From Ascoidea asiatica (Eukaryota; Ascomycota; Saccharomycetes; Ascoideales; Ascoideaceae), in contig BCKQ01000002.1 in assembly GCA_001600695.1 (NCBI GenBank), positions 1,499,340 to 1,563,339 of the forward strand: a stretch of DNA of 64,000 nucleotides, written 5' to 3'. Under the pieces are notes generated by a model. It worked only from the letters and a program-made list of their open reading frames with translations, did no database searches and was not told where the DNA came from. Below, one piece after another: positions 44,507-54,704 of the stretch (within the stretch, counting starts at the first letter, position 1; every line of letters begins with the position of its first letter). A program made the translations under genes and the position numbers.

Positions 44507-46141
44507 ATGAATTTCAGTAAATTTTTAACTTATAATGAGGAAGTCTCATTTATGACTTACAAGAAAAGAAAAGAAGGGACTCCAAGAGTACCTGATGTTA
44601 GATCACAAATATCTCCTGCTTTATATTCCAGTAGTTCAAATAAAAATTCAAAAGGATCAACGAAAAAGTCAAGTAATAATTCTGGTTCTGGTAGAAGTTC
44701 AAAATCAAATTCAAAAAAAACATCAATTAGTGGTGGATCTGATACAAAATCTTCTTTATCTCAAGAATCAAATAATCATATAAATCAATTCAATTTGAAT
44801 TTTAATAATCTTTCACTTTCTGAACCAAGTACTAATAATTCACCTCTTAGAGGAAAACCCATAAATCCAGGTTCTCATAATATAAGAAAACATCCATCTG
44901 TGACAGAAGATCCATTTTTCTTTTCACCTGACAGATTAATAATATCAAATTCAAAATTTGATGAAGATTTTGATAAATCAGAAGAACCTCTTCAAGTACC
45001 GAAATTTTCTGAAGAAGAAAAGGATTTACTTAGATATTCTTGGAATAATAATATACTTCAAGATATATATAAATATATTTATGATGAAGATATGGATATT
45101 CAATCTCTCAGTGAAAGATCGGAATTACTCAAACAAATAGGTGTTGAAGATGGAAAACCTTTATCAGAGTTATTTGCTTCAACAAGATTTTGGAAAGAAG
45201 TATATGAATTTATACATGATATGAATCCCGAACTTCGTTCCCAAGAAAAATTACCATCTATTCAGCATCAGAGCAGTTCATTTACTAGTATAATCAAACT
45301 TGCGATTGGAACATTAGATGATTTAAGTCAGCTATCTGGATTTTTAGAATCTTTAGGAAGAAGTCATAGTAGTTTATTTAGCTCTGATTTTAAAGTTTTT
45401 GAGGTTATTGGGTTTGAATTATTTAACGTACTAAGTTTAAAATTTGGCCCAACCTTTACTAATGAATTGCAAGATGTTTGGTCTAAGTTATATTGCTTTA
45501 TTGTTAATACTATGATTCAAGCTGTTGGTGAAATAAGAAGATTATCTGATCGGGATATTTTATCAACATATTCTTCTGCTTCCGAAAATACAAGAATTGA
45601 TTCCACTATACTAAGTTCAGATTCAATCTTTACAAACACTTCTAATTTTAGTGGTTTAACTGATAGTTCAATTTCAAGAGATTCTATGATTTTAGCAAAG
45701 CCAATTAATCTTGACAAAAATCCTGAAGTAAGAATGGAGATGAGTCTGAAATCGCATAAATCTCATGATAGCCTAGGTTCCGCACCATTTAATCAAATTC
45801 CAGGAGTTAAAGTGGATCGTTTTCGAAACGGTTCACTAAAAGCAGAAATTTTTGATAAAGATCTTGAGAACAAAATGGCTTTTGCGCCCGATTTTGAAAA
45901 AGATAATGGAACTGGAAAAATTACATACTCAAGATTTAGGAGTCAGAGAAATCTAAGAGTTGTTGATCATAATAATATTTCTTCTTTAGTTATTGATCCT
46001 GCTGATTTAACTAGCTCAACAACCAACACTACTATAAAAAATTTCAATGAATCAAATTCGTTTGGTCAACCCTCTTCAAACTCACATACAACACATGCGC
46101 CTCATATATCGCGAAAAAAAAAGTTTTTTGGAAAATGGTGA
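44507..46141 (+). CDS. Globin-domain protein (YNL234W-like)
   Basis: Haem-binding globin of the yeast sensor-like type, 544 aa. The globin fold spans about residues 165-345. It opens with FSEEEKDLLRYSWNNN (A helix), then FWKEVYEFIHDMNPELRS, and a distal region around IQHQSSSFTSII. The F helix FLESLGRSHSSLFSSDF has proximal histidine at residue 287 (LGRSH). The G/H segment is FELFNVLSLKFGPTFTNELQDVWSKLYCFI. It is flanked by a Ser/Asn/Lys-rich N-terminal extension of ~160 residues and a ~200-residue disordered tail ending in basic RKKKFFGKW. S. cerevisiae YNL234W (426 aa) has the same arrangement and is linked to stress response. Function here is inferred from the family; the N-terminal Met could also be the internal MTYKK. 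Confidence 0.82.
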   Translation: MNFSKFLTYNEEVSFMTYKKRKEGTPRVPDVRSQISPALYSSSSNKNSKGSTKKSSNNSGSGRSSKSNSKKTSISGGSDTKSSLSQESNNHINQFNLNFNNLSLSEPSTNNSPLRGKPINPGSHNIRKHPSVTEDPFFFSPDRLIISNSKFDEDFDKSEEPLQVPKFSEEEKDLLRYSWNNNILQDIYKYIYDEDMDIQSLSERSELLKQIGVEDGKPLSELFASTRFWKEVYEFIHDMNPELRSQEKLPSIQHQSSSFTSIIKLAIGTLDDLSQLSGFLESLGRSHSSLFSSDFKVFEVIGFELFNVLSLKFGPTFTNELQDVWSKLYCFIVNTMIQAVGEIRRLSDRDILSTYSSASENTRIDSTILSSDSIFTNTSNFSGLTDSSISRDSMILAKPINLDKNPEVRMEMSLKSHKSHDSLGSAPFNQIPGVKVDRFRNGSLKAEIFDKDLENKMAFAPDFEKDNGTGKITYSRFRSQRNLRVVDHNNISSLVIDPADLTSSTTNTTIKNFNESNSFGQPSSNSHTTHAPHISRKKKFFGKW

Positions 46142-47598
46142 TCCAATACATGCACTATTTGTACTATTTATTTAACTTTTGTTTTTTTATTCTTCAACTT
46201 TCATGCTTTTTTTTCAATTTAATTCAAATTAATTCAATTTTAGATTTTCTAGCTTGCCTTTTTTACATTCATTGTAATTTTACATTATATCATACACTTA
46301 TGTAATTGCTAATTTTTTTTTTTTTTTTCGAAATATCTATCTATCTTCTGTAGCTGAAACTTTTTGGTTTTATGGTTTTAGTACCGACGCATAATAACAG
46401 AGGTAAAATATTTTTTTTGCGACACGCAAATTAAATTCTTCTTAAATCATGGATCTGAAATTTTAGCAATATTAAAATGATTACTAGATACTACTTTCGT
46501 AGTAATTATTGTAAGAAAAAGAGAATACTGGCTATTTGGCATAGTAAAATTTATTTCATTAAAGCTATGTTGATATATTACTGGAAAGTTTCATTTATAA
46601 TCTGGAGTTTGAAAACTTCTCTATCAGACTTTTCTGCTTTTAGAATTACTTACGAAATTCGGTAAAACCTCATAAGTTCAAGAGTGAACCGTAAACTGCA
46701 GTCTCACTTAGCTCTGCTTCTTAATACATCAAAAACAGCTTTAGAATTCGAATGCTTGGATTTACATGGAAATACATTCTACAGCAAAAGACATTAGTAA
46801 CATTTATTTTACAGGACTATGCATAAAGTTTTTACCAACATACACTTCAAGAGATCCGTAAGGTTTTTACGAGTTCATTTGCAAAGAGAAATAACAAGTT
46901 CTATCGCTTGGAATTTAGTTAAATTATTTATTCCTATTGTTACAAACAAAAAGAACCGTGAATCCCTTTATTATACAGATGTAAACAAAATTTTTTCATT
47001 ATTCTAGTGATTTACCCCTTCAGAAATAGCAATAAAATAACATTCGTTTCCTAATGAGACACCACAAAAATGAAATATCTTAAGCTCCATTGCATAGCCA
47101 TGAGGATGGTTTACCTATCCTTCATTTTCATATTCAAGAACATCAATTATGTACTTTTTCCACCATCCTCACCATCCTCACCATCTTCTATTACTTTTAG
47201 CGGTTAAAGCGTTTACTTCTGTGTAGTTTTTGTTTTGTAATCATGTAATGATTCTTTTTTTTCCTCCTTCCCAGTATTTTGACCCTTCATATTTTGAATA
47301 ATTCAATGATATCAATCAAAACAATATAAGTTTCCCTTCATCTTAAATAATGTTTTCTTTTGAAGAATTTATTATTGATTTATTTATCTCAAAATAGTTG
47401 CTAAAAATTTGCTCTCAATAAATAAACATACAGTATATATATAATTCTGAATGATTAAAATCAATATATCATAAAAAATTAACCACTTGCTTCTCATATA
47501 TAATAAAATATTTCCAAAAAGCGATTTTATGGGTTTTCATATCATTACTATTCGCTAAATCTAGTAATCCTCTCAAATATCTTTAATTAGGCATTGTC
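46142..47598. other. Intergenic region globin/AMA1
   Basis: 1.46 kb with no supported gene. Two 62-codon plus-strand frames (46477-46665 and 46819-47007) have no recognisable features. A 9-bp tandem repeat lies at 47161-47187. Confidence 0.5.
47161..47187. repeat. 9-bp tandem repeat CACCATCCT x3
   Basis: Three direct copies of CACCATCCT, the last one CACCATCTT, about 410 bp upstream of AMA1. Confidence 0.85.
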
Positions 47599-49320
47599 AT
47601 GTCTGCCGTCACTGCTATAACTGATAGATTTATTCCTTCTGTTTATTCTCAACAAGCTTATCAAGCTTTACCGGTTTCAAATAATAAAATTGCAAATGCA
47701 TTTGAAGATAGATTACAAATCACCTCCTTAAGAGATAATTCCTTTTTAATAAGAGCAAATTACGATACACTGATCAATAGTGGTATAACTCACAGTTTAG
47801 ATAATTCCCTATCACAGACTTCAATAGACAACTTAGCTCAAACACAAATAACTGAGAAGAAACAAAAAGATGAAGACTATTTACAAAAAAATGGAGTAAT
47901 GGCGTATGCCTTAGGCTTTAAAACCCCTTCTAGAGTTTTCACTTTTCATCCGATTAATACCCAACACAACCTTTCCCCAAGATCTAAATTTGTCACAAGT
48001 TTATCATCAAGTTTATTATTGGAATGTCAAAAATCAAGTGAATTTATCAATTGTAAAACTAATGAAGCTGCTAAGGCGAAAAAAATTTCAAAAACTAAAA
48101 TCAAATCCCATATTCCTTATAGAGTTTTAGATGCCCCTGGTTTAAAGAATGATTTCTATACTAATTTAGTTTCGTGGTCTAAAAAGACTGGTAAAGTAGC
48201 TGTTGGGTTAGGTACAAATGTTTATTTATGGAGTGAGGATTCCGGTGCTGTTCCATTAGAAAGTTCAGATTTTGAATCTGTAACTGCAATTTCTTTTTCT
48301 ACAAATGATTTCCTTGCTGTTGGTTTTAAAAATGGAAAAATTCTTCTCTACGATCAGTCAAACGAAACCATAGAAGCCGAGTATATGAATAATGGTGGTA
48401 TTTGTTGCATTGCTTGGATCCCAAATTCTGATATGTTTTATGTTGGAGATGAAGCTGGAGAAGTTGCTTTGCTAAAAGCATCATTGACAGGGTCTTTGTC
48501 TGCTTCTGATTCTGGTTCAGTTTCCTTAAATTTGGTCAGATCTTTCAAGAGTCATCAACAACAGGTTTGCGGTATTTATTCACTTTAATTCATTTTTTCA
48601 GTTTTTTTTTGTTTGAAATGATAACCTACTAACTTTCGTTCTTAAATTAGGAATTGCAATTAGTAATGATTCTAATCAAATTGCTGTTGGTGGAAATGAT
48701 AATTGCTGTACAATTTGGGATATATCTGATAAACAAAGCCCCACTTTGAAGTATTCGCTACCACATTCAGCTGCTGTTAAAGCAATTGCTTTCTGTCCTT
48801 GGTCTAGTTCTCTATTAGCGACAGGAGCTGGAAGTAAAGACAGAAGGATAAGGTAAGTAATCACTGTACTTGTGCCTTTTTTAAATTTTTTACTGCCCAA
48901 AATTACTAACCAGTTTATTTTTAAAGATTTTGGCATACAAACTCAGGTACATTATTAGATTCAATCAATACTAAAGGTCAGGTAACTTCTTTAATATGGT
49001 CAAAAAATAAAAAGCAAATTGTAGCAACTTTTGGTTTTGCAGACTCTGAGAAACCTGTTCTTGTCGCCGTTTATAATTACCCTCAAATGAAACCCTTAAT
49101 TGAAATCCAAGCTTCTTTGAATCTTAGAATTCTGTCTGCTGTTCCTTCTCCAGATCATGGTTCTATATGCGTTGCTGCAAATGATGAAACTGTTCGATTT
49201 TATGAACTTTGGACTTTAACCCCAGATCTAGTTCCTGAAGGACAAGAGGGAGGTGTATTTGGTAGTGATTTGATAGAATTATGCGAAGGCATTTATAAAA
49301 AAGGAGATATAATTAGATAA
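47599..49320 (+). CDS. AMA1: Meiotic APC/C activator Ama1 (Cdc20/Cdh1 family WD40), two introns
   Basis: Substrate receptor of the anaphase-promoting complex in meiosis. Exons are 47599-48571, 48651-48852 and 48927-49320; the product is 522 aa. Intron 1 has the non-consensus donor GTATTT, TACTAAC at 48627-48633 and acceptor TTAG at 48650. Intron 2 has GTAAGT, TACTAAC at 48904-48910 and AAAG at 48926. The joined frame runs HQQQVCGIAISNDSNQIAVGG and DRRIRFWHTNSGTLLDS. A C-box DRFIPS at residues 9-14, seven WD40 blades from IPYRVLDAPGLKNDFY, and a C-terminal Ile-Arg tail (GDIIR) are the APC-binding elements of this family. The sequence is closest to Ama1 rather than Cdc20 or Cdh1. The 5' end could extend further, as yeast Ama1 is longer (593 aa). 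Confidence 0.9.
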
Positions 49321-49539
49321 ATGTCTAAAGCAGGAAGAACATATCTTTTGTTCTAACAAATAACTTTGCATTTTTGAAGACTAAATAGTTTTGAATATAG
49401 CGAAGTTTTAAAAGTTTTAGTAGTTAAAAGGCGAATAGCAAATAAAAGAAAATTCCAATAGAACTAAGTAAAATATCCTCTACAAGTGAATAATTAACTA
49501 TTTTAAGAAATATTTATTAATTTAGAAACATTACAATAT

Positions 49540-50852
49540 TTACCATGAAGCAGTTTCTTCAGTAGCTTCAGCCCAATCAGCAGAAGCATTTTGTTGAGCA
49601 GACCAGTCAGCATCACCAGCTTCACCAGCCTGAGCAGTCCAATCTTCAGCTTCTGTTTCAGCAGTTGGTTCAACAACTTCAGTTTCTTCTTCTTCAACTG
49701 GGGCTGCAACTTCTTCTTCTACAGCAGCTTCAACTTCTTCAGGATCTCTGTAGAAGTAAAGATCTGGCATAACAGACCATGGTTGAGTACGGTCTGGTAA
49801 AGTACCTCTTAAACGTAAAACTTCTCTAGCAAGTAAATACCAAATCAAACCAATAGAATGTTTACTTTTATTATTACATGGGATTGCTACATCAACAAAT
49901 TCTGATGGAGAGTCCATATCAGTTAAAGCAATAACTGGAATGTTAACATATGAAGATTCTTTGATAGCTTGAGAATCAGTTCTTGGATCAGTAACAATAA
50001 CTAATCTTGGCTCTTTGAATGAACGAGTAATATAATTGGTAAAAGAACCTGGAGTGAAACGACCTGCAATAGCAGTTACACCAGTATGAGAAGCAAATTT
50101 TAATGCAGCTCTTTGACCGAAAGTTCTGGAAGAAACAGCAACAACATCTGCTGGGTTTGGAATTGCAGCAATAATTCTTGCAGCTAATACAATTTTTTCC
50201 CAGGTTTTACCGATATTAATGATATTAACACCATCTAAACGGGTTTTGTAAACATATGGTTCATTATGGACCTAATTTAGTTAGTATAAAAATTTAAATG
50301 AAAAAAATAGTTTTACTGTGATTATCAGAAAGAATGGATTAAAGGTAGAAACATGACACCACTGTTTTTAAAAATTTATGTCATTGTGAATCATTTTATA
50401 ACTCTAATCTTTTAGGCTTTATAAATATTTTTTATCAATTTTCTTTGTTTTAATATAGGTTTCGATGCTCCCTTTAAAAAATATAGGGAACGAAAAATGC
50501 TCTTGAAATGCTGAATATTGAATCATTTTCATATATTGAAATGGTTATTTTAAAACACTTCATGGATTAGTTTGTCATTTTTTTATTAATTTTCATAATA
50601 CATTGTATAACATTTTTAAATTATCTCTTTTTGAAGGACATTTCTAAAACTCTTGTTTACTTTTTTCTTAGGCATTAAATTCATTTTCTTTAGAAATCAC
50701 TTTTTTTTTTGCTTTCATATCCTAATCGTTCTGAAATAATGAAAATTCAATCATTTACTTACTTGAACATTTTTAGCACCTAAGTGAGAATTGGCAGCTA
50801 ACAATAATTTAGCATCCTCTGGAGTTAAATCAAAACTTGCTGGTAAAGACAT
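49540..50852 (-). CDS. RPS0: 40S ribosomal protein S0 (uS2), one intron
   Basis: Small-subunit ribosomal protein needed for 40S maturation. Exon 1 is 50852..50763 (30 codons, [20 protein letters not shown]), intron 50762..50272, exon 2 50271..49540; the product is 273 aa. The donor is GTAAGT, with an exact TACTAAC (50286..50280) only about 10 nt before the acceptor ATTAG. The joined frame reads [19 protein letters not shown]. Conserved blocks: [39 protein letters not shown] and [12 protein letters not shown]. The C-terminal tail is Ala/Glu/Trp-rich (DWTAQ, DWSAQ, DWAEA), longer than in S. cerevisiae (252 aa) but of the family type. Confidence 0.97.
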
Positions 50853-52069
50853 TTTGTATATTTTATGTTACTTTCTATAGTCCCTTATGCTATATTCTTT
50901 TTTTTGACCTAAATCCAAAATATTATTATATTCTTGATACAGATAAACTAATCACCAATTTTTCAACGTTGAAGGTCAATAGATATAATCAAAACGTGAC
51001 ACTTCTTGAAAAATGAAGAACTTAGGATTAGACCTGGTGTTTCTTGGAAGCGGCAATGGAAGTTCAACCTTTCGAAGAACCGACTTGGATTGTGGTGTCT
51101 GGCTTCTAATCACGGTAAAAAACCTATGCTTCCTCGACTACTAGGAGCCCTGATGGCACGTGTATATATATAGGGCTATTTAAAATGCAAAATGAAAGCC
51201 CTTTATTTTACTAACAGAAATTACAGATTTAATTTAAGGTTTAGGATTGCTTTATTGAAAGGAGATCTAAACAATTCCCTAATCTAATTCTAGCTTGAGC
51301 TATTTTGCAAATTTTTAGAAATGGCTGTATTACGCATGGATTAAACAATAGTTATCATAATAAATATTGCAACAGCAAGAAAATTGCCCCTTTGAAATTG
51401 TTTTGTAGTTTATTTTTTTTTATTCAAGAAATAAATTTCAAATAAGCAAATTGTCTACACTCTTTTTCTCAATTGAAAAAAGATGATAGAATATAGGGTT
51501 AAAAATTAGTAATCTAATTTGCTTTTACTTTTTATAGTTTTGGTATATTTTTTTTACAAAAAATTTTATATAAAAATAGAACCTTTAATTTGAATATTTG
51601 AATCAACGAAGTTGGCGAAAAGTTCTAAAAATGAAATAGCTTTTTTTTCAAAGAAATCATGTTTTTATTACTTAGTGTAATTCTACTATCCGAGATTATT
51701 CTCAAATACTATGATTGTTTTTTCTGTAAATGCAGTTTTTACATTGCGATTTTATCAATTAAAGGATCGTATCTATATTGGAGAAAACTATTCAATTCTA
51801 TAATTAAGGGATGTGGTTTCAACTATGCTAACTTTCTTTCAAAATATTCGCAACATACGGAAATTACTAACTCACCTTGCAGTTGTAATATTCAATTGAA
51901 AAAAAAAAAAAAAAAACTTCTGAAAGTTTCTTTTATTTATTTAGATATTGAAATATTTTTTCTAAGAACTTAAATTTTTTACAATTGTGCAAGAATAGAA
52001 ATATCTTGGAAAACTTTATACCAGTAAAGTAACTATCACTTACTAGAAACGAAAAGACAAACAAACATA
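50853..52069. promoter_or_regulatory. RPS0 upstream region and UFE1 3' flank
   Basis: 1.2 kb. 51000-51180 is a GC-richer patch with CACGTG at 51157-51162 directly followed by TATATATATA (from 51163), about 310 bp upstream of the RPS0 start, a plausible Cbf1 site plus TATA. The remainder is AT-rich. A 104-codon plus-strand frame at 51659-51973 is Phe/Lys/Cys-rich and ends in a poly-A-coded Lys run; I judge it chance. Confidence 0.45.
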
Positions 52070-53239
52070 TTAAAAAGCCACTTGATCATAGAAAAGTATA
52101 AGTATGCCTAGTATAATGCATGACCAAATAATCATTTGAGCAGCAAATCTGCTTTTTTCTTTACTTTTCTCCAATGTTTTATTACCTTTTAGAACGTCGA
52201 TTTGGTTCTGATTCTGAATTTCAATTAAGTTTTCAATTTTTTCGGCTTGTATATTTAAATTAGATGTAATATCTTTCGATATATTTAATATATCATAAAG
52301 AGACTTTTCTAAATTTTTAACTTTTACCAATTCTTCAGATTTGTTTTTAAGTAACAAGGATTCTTGCTCTGCAAATTTGGTTATTTGAGTCTGAGATAAC
52401 TTTTGCATTGCTGATTGAAATTCTTGAATATTTTCGTTATCTCCTGTCGAATTGGTTTGCTCTTCTTCTAAAATTAGTGTCATGTTATCATTATTGATAT
52501 CAACATTTAAATTATTCGTAGGTGTTATAGAAGAAGAATCTATTGAAACCATATTATTTAAATTAGCCATATTTGATTCTTTCTTTTTGTTTAATCTGAG
52601 TAATTGAATTTCTTGAAATAAAGAAGTATCTTCTTCCAACTCTTTCTTTAGACTTAATAAAATATTTGAACGATGCTTGGATATTTCAGTATTAAATAAT
52701 TCCAACGAGTCTTTATTGATAACAGCACTCATTAGATTATTTATTGAACTGACAGTTGCTTTAAATTTAGAAGAAAGCGAGCTGGATGCATTTTGAAGAT
52801 TTACAGTGTTTTTATCAGATGTATCTATTGATATTACTTTATTTTCACTCCTTATCTTTTCATATTTTTCCATATTTGAAAGTATAGAAGTATAGTTTCG
52901 AATCATAATCAAACATTCTGAATCAAATTCATCTTTTTGGTCTTCAGTCATATCCTTCTCTTCTATTGGTTGCTCTTGGTTATTCAAGGATGAAAGCAAA
53001 TCATCTTCATTGTATTCTGAGGATAACAAGTAACTTGGTCTTATTTCCTGAATTAATTGGTTTAAATCATGTAATCTCTTATATAAATTGTAGCATTCAT
53101 TATTGAAATTATCATTTATTATATATGCACTACTTTTGGATGGTATTTGGTTTGTAGATTTTCTTTTAGATGATTTATGAGCTAATTCTTCATCGAAAAT
53201 CTCTACGCATTTGAAAAACAATGGCGATAAATCCGTCAT
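52070..53239 (-). CDS. UFE1: ER t-SNARE, syntaxin-18 family
   Basis: Syntaxin needed for retrograde Golgi-to-ER vesicle fusion. 389 aa. The N-terminus MTDLSPLFFKCVEIFDEEL and the DEFDSECLIMIRNY segment resemble Ufe1. A SNARE-type coiled coil lies at about residues 295-360, followed by a single C-terminal membrane anchor (AAQMIIWSCIILGILILFY) and a very short lumenal end, as expected for a tail-anchored protein. S. cerevisiae Ufe1 is 346 aa; extra length is in the Asn/Ser-rich linker. Divergent from CDC21 and then SGO1, exactly as YOR075W-YOR074C-YOR073W in S. cerevisiae. Confidence 0.87.
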   Translation of the reverse strand: MTDLSPLFFKCVEIFDEELAHKSSKRKSTNQIPSKSSAYIINDNFNNECYNLYKRLHDLNQLIQEIRPSYLLSSEYNEDDLLSSLNNQEQPIEEKDMTEDQKDEFDSECLIMIRNYTSILSNMEKYEKIRSENKVISIDTSDKNTVNLQNASSSLSSKFKATVSSINNLMSAVINKDSLELFNTEISKHRSNILLSLKKELEEDTSLFQEIQLLRLNKKKESNMANLNNMVSIDSSSITPTNNLNVDINNDNMTLILEEEQTNSTGDNENIQEFQSAMQKLSQTQITKFAEQESLLLKNKSEELVKVKNLEKSLYDILNISKDITSNLNIQAEKIENLIEIQNQNQIDVLKGNKTLEKSKEKSRFAAQMIIWSCIILGILILFYDQVAF

Positions 53240-53531
53240 TATTGATATACTTTCTCATGAAATTCAAAAAATTAATCTTTAGTAGTTTTATTTTTGTAGT
53301 TATACTTTTGTATTGAATCTACTTTTTGAATTTGACTTTAGTAAATAAAATTGAAATAAATTTCTTGAAATAATCGATTCTGGTTTAATTTCTTTTTGCT
53401 CTCTAAGGGTTTTTAATGCCTTTTTAGAATAAGACACAGTGTAAGGTAATTTATTGTTAATAAATAGTAAGATTAGTTGATCCGTTCGGAAATTAAAATA
53501 TTGAGACCACTATCTTGGAACACAAATTGGG

Positions 53532-53570
53532 ACGCGAAAATAGAATTTAATAAATACTTTGACGCGAAAA
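53532..53570. promoter_or_regulatory. Paired G1/S elements ACGCGAAAA upstream of CDC21
   Basis: GACGCGAAAA occurs at 53531-53540 and again at 53561-53570, a spacing of exactly 30 bp. The core ACGCGAAA is the hybrid of the MCB (ACGCGT) and SCB (CACGAAA) boxes bound by MBF/SBF. Thymidylate synthase is the classical MBF target. The sites lie about 140-180 bp before the CDC21 ATG and about 290-330 bp from UFE1. Confidence 0.75.
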
Positions 53571-53708
53571 AGGTTGAAGTTGCAAATTTATTATAGAATA
53601 TACAAATTAGATAATATTTATTATTGGTTCGACTTTTATGTTTGAAAAGGTTTTCAGTATAAATCACTAATATTTTTATCTTTATCTTTATCTTTAACTT
53701 TACTCAGG

Positions 53709-54632
53709 ATGACTTTAACTACAAATAAAAATTTGGAGGAAAAGGCTTACCTTGAGCTTTGTGAGAAAATTATAAATACAGGAGAATTGAGACCTGATAG
53801 AACTGGTACAGGAACCAAATCACTTTTTGCACCACCACAACTTCGATTTGATTTGAGCAATGATGTATTTCCATTATTAACAACTAAAAGAGTATTTTTA
53901 AAAGCTATTATTCATGAATTATTGTGGTTCATAAGCGGATGTACAGATGGTGCTAAACTTTCTGAAAAAGGAGTTAAAATATGGGATGGGAATGGCTCTA
54001 GGGAGTACTTAGATTCGGTGGGACTTACAGGAAACAGAGTAGGTGATCTTGGTCCTGTGTATGGGTTTCAATGGAGACATTTTGGTGCGAAATATGAAGG
54101 CTGTGATGCAAATTATGATGGAAAGGGTGTGGATCAGTTGGCAGAAGTTATTAAAAAGCTTAAGACCAATCCATATGATCGAAGAATAATCATGTCAGCT
54201 TGGAACCCTGCTGATTTTTCAAAAATGGCTTTACCTCCTTGTCATATTTTTTCTCAATTTTATGTAAATTTTCCAAGCGAGGAAGAAAAATCGAAAGGAT
54301 CTAAGCCAAAATTAAATTGTTTATTATATCAAAGATCTTGCGATATGGGATTAGGAGTACCCTTTAATATTGCTTCTTATGCGTTATTAACAAAAATGAT
54401 AGCCATGGTTTGCAATATGGATTGTGGCTCCTTCATCCATACATTAGGAGATGCCCATGTATACAATGATCATATTGATGCTCTTAAACAACAGATTCAA
54501 AGAGAACCAAGATGCTTTCCAAAATTGAACATCAAACGAACTGTTACCGATATCGATGATTTTTGCTTTGATGATTTTGAATTGATAAATTACAATCCTT
54601 ATCCCAAAATAGCAATGAAAATGAGTGTTTAA
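53709..54632 (+). CDS. CDC21: Thymidylate synthase
   Basis: Methylates dUMP to dTMP using methylene-tetrahydrofolate, essential for S phase. The 307-aa length matches yeast (304). Conserved blocks: [51 protein letters not shown], the active-site [11 protein letters not shown] with nucleophile Cys178, the substrate loop [18 protein letters not shown], and the folate-site end [13 protein letters not shown]. It is a single exon. Promoter elements ACGCGAAAA x2 upstream point to G1/S control. The 3' end is only 72 bp from that of SGO1 (convergent). Confidence 0.98.
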   Translation: MTLTTNKNLEEKAYLELCEKIINTGELRPDRTGTGTKSLFAPPQLRFDLSNDVFPLLTTKRVFLKAIIHELLWFISGCTDGAKLSEKGVKIWDGNGSREYLDSVGLTGNRVGDLGPVYGFQWRHFGAKYEGCDANYDGKGVDQLAEVIKKLKTNPYDRRIIMSAWNPADFSKMALPPCHIFSQFYVNFPSEEEKSKGSKPKLNCLLYQRSCDMGLGVPFNIASYALLTKMIAMVCNMDCGSFIHTLGDAHVYNDHIDALKQQIQREPRCFPKLNIKRTVTDIDDFCFDDFELINYNPYPKIAMKMSV

Positions 54633-54704
54633 AATTCAAAAATTGATACATAGAAAATTGTCTATATAAATTAATAGATCTTTTGCTATACTCATAAAAT
54701 TACA

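Noticed and set aside
47599-48588. 329-codon AMA1 frame as a complete gene
   Set aside because: It stops inside an intron; joining to 48651 and 48927 recovers the rest of the propeller and the Ile-Arg tail.
51659-51973. 104-codon plus-strand frame upstream of UFE1 3' end
   Set aside because: Phe/Lys-rich, ends in a poly-A-encoded Lys run, no recognisable feature; likely chance in AT-rich DNA.
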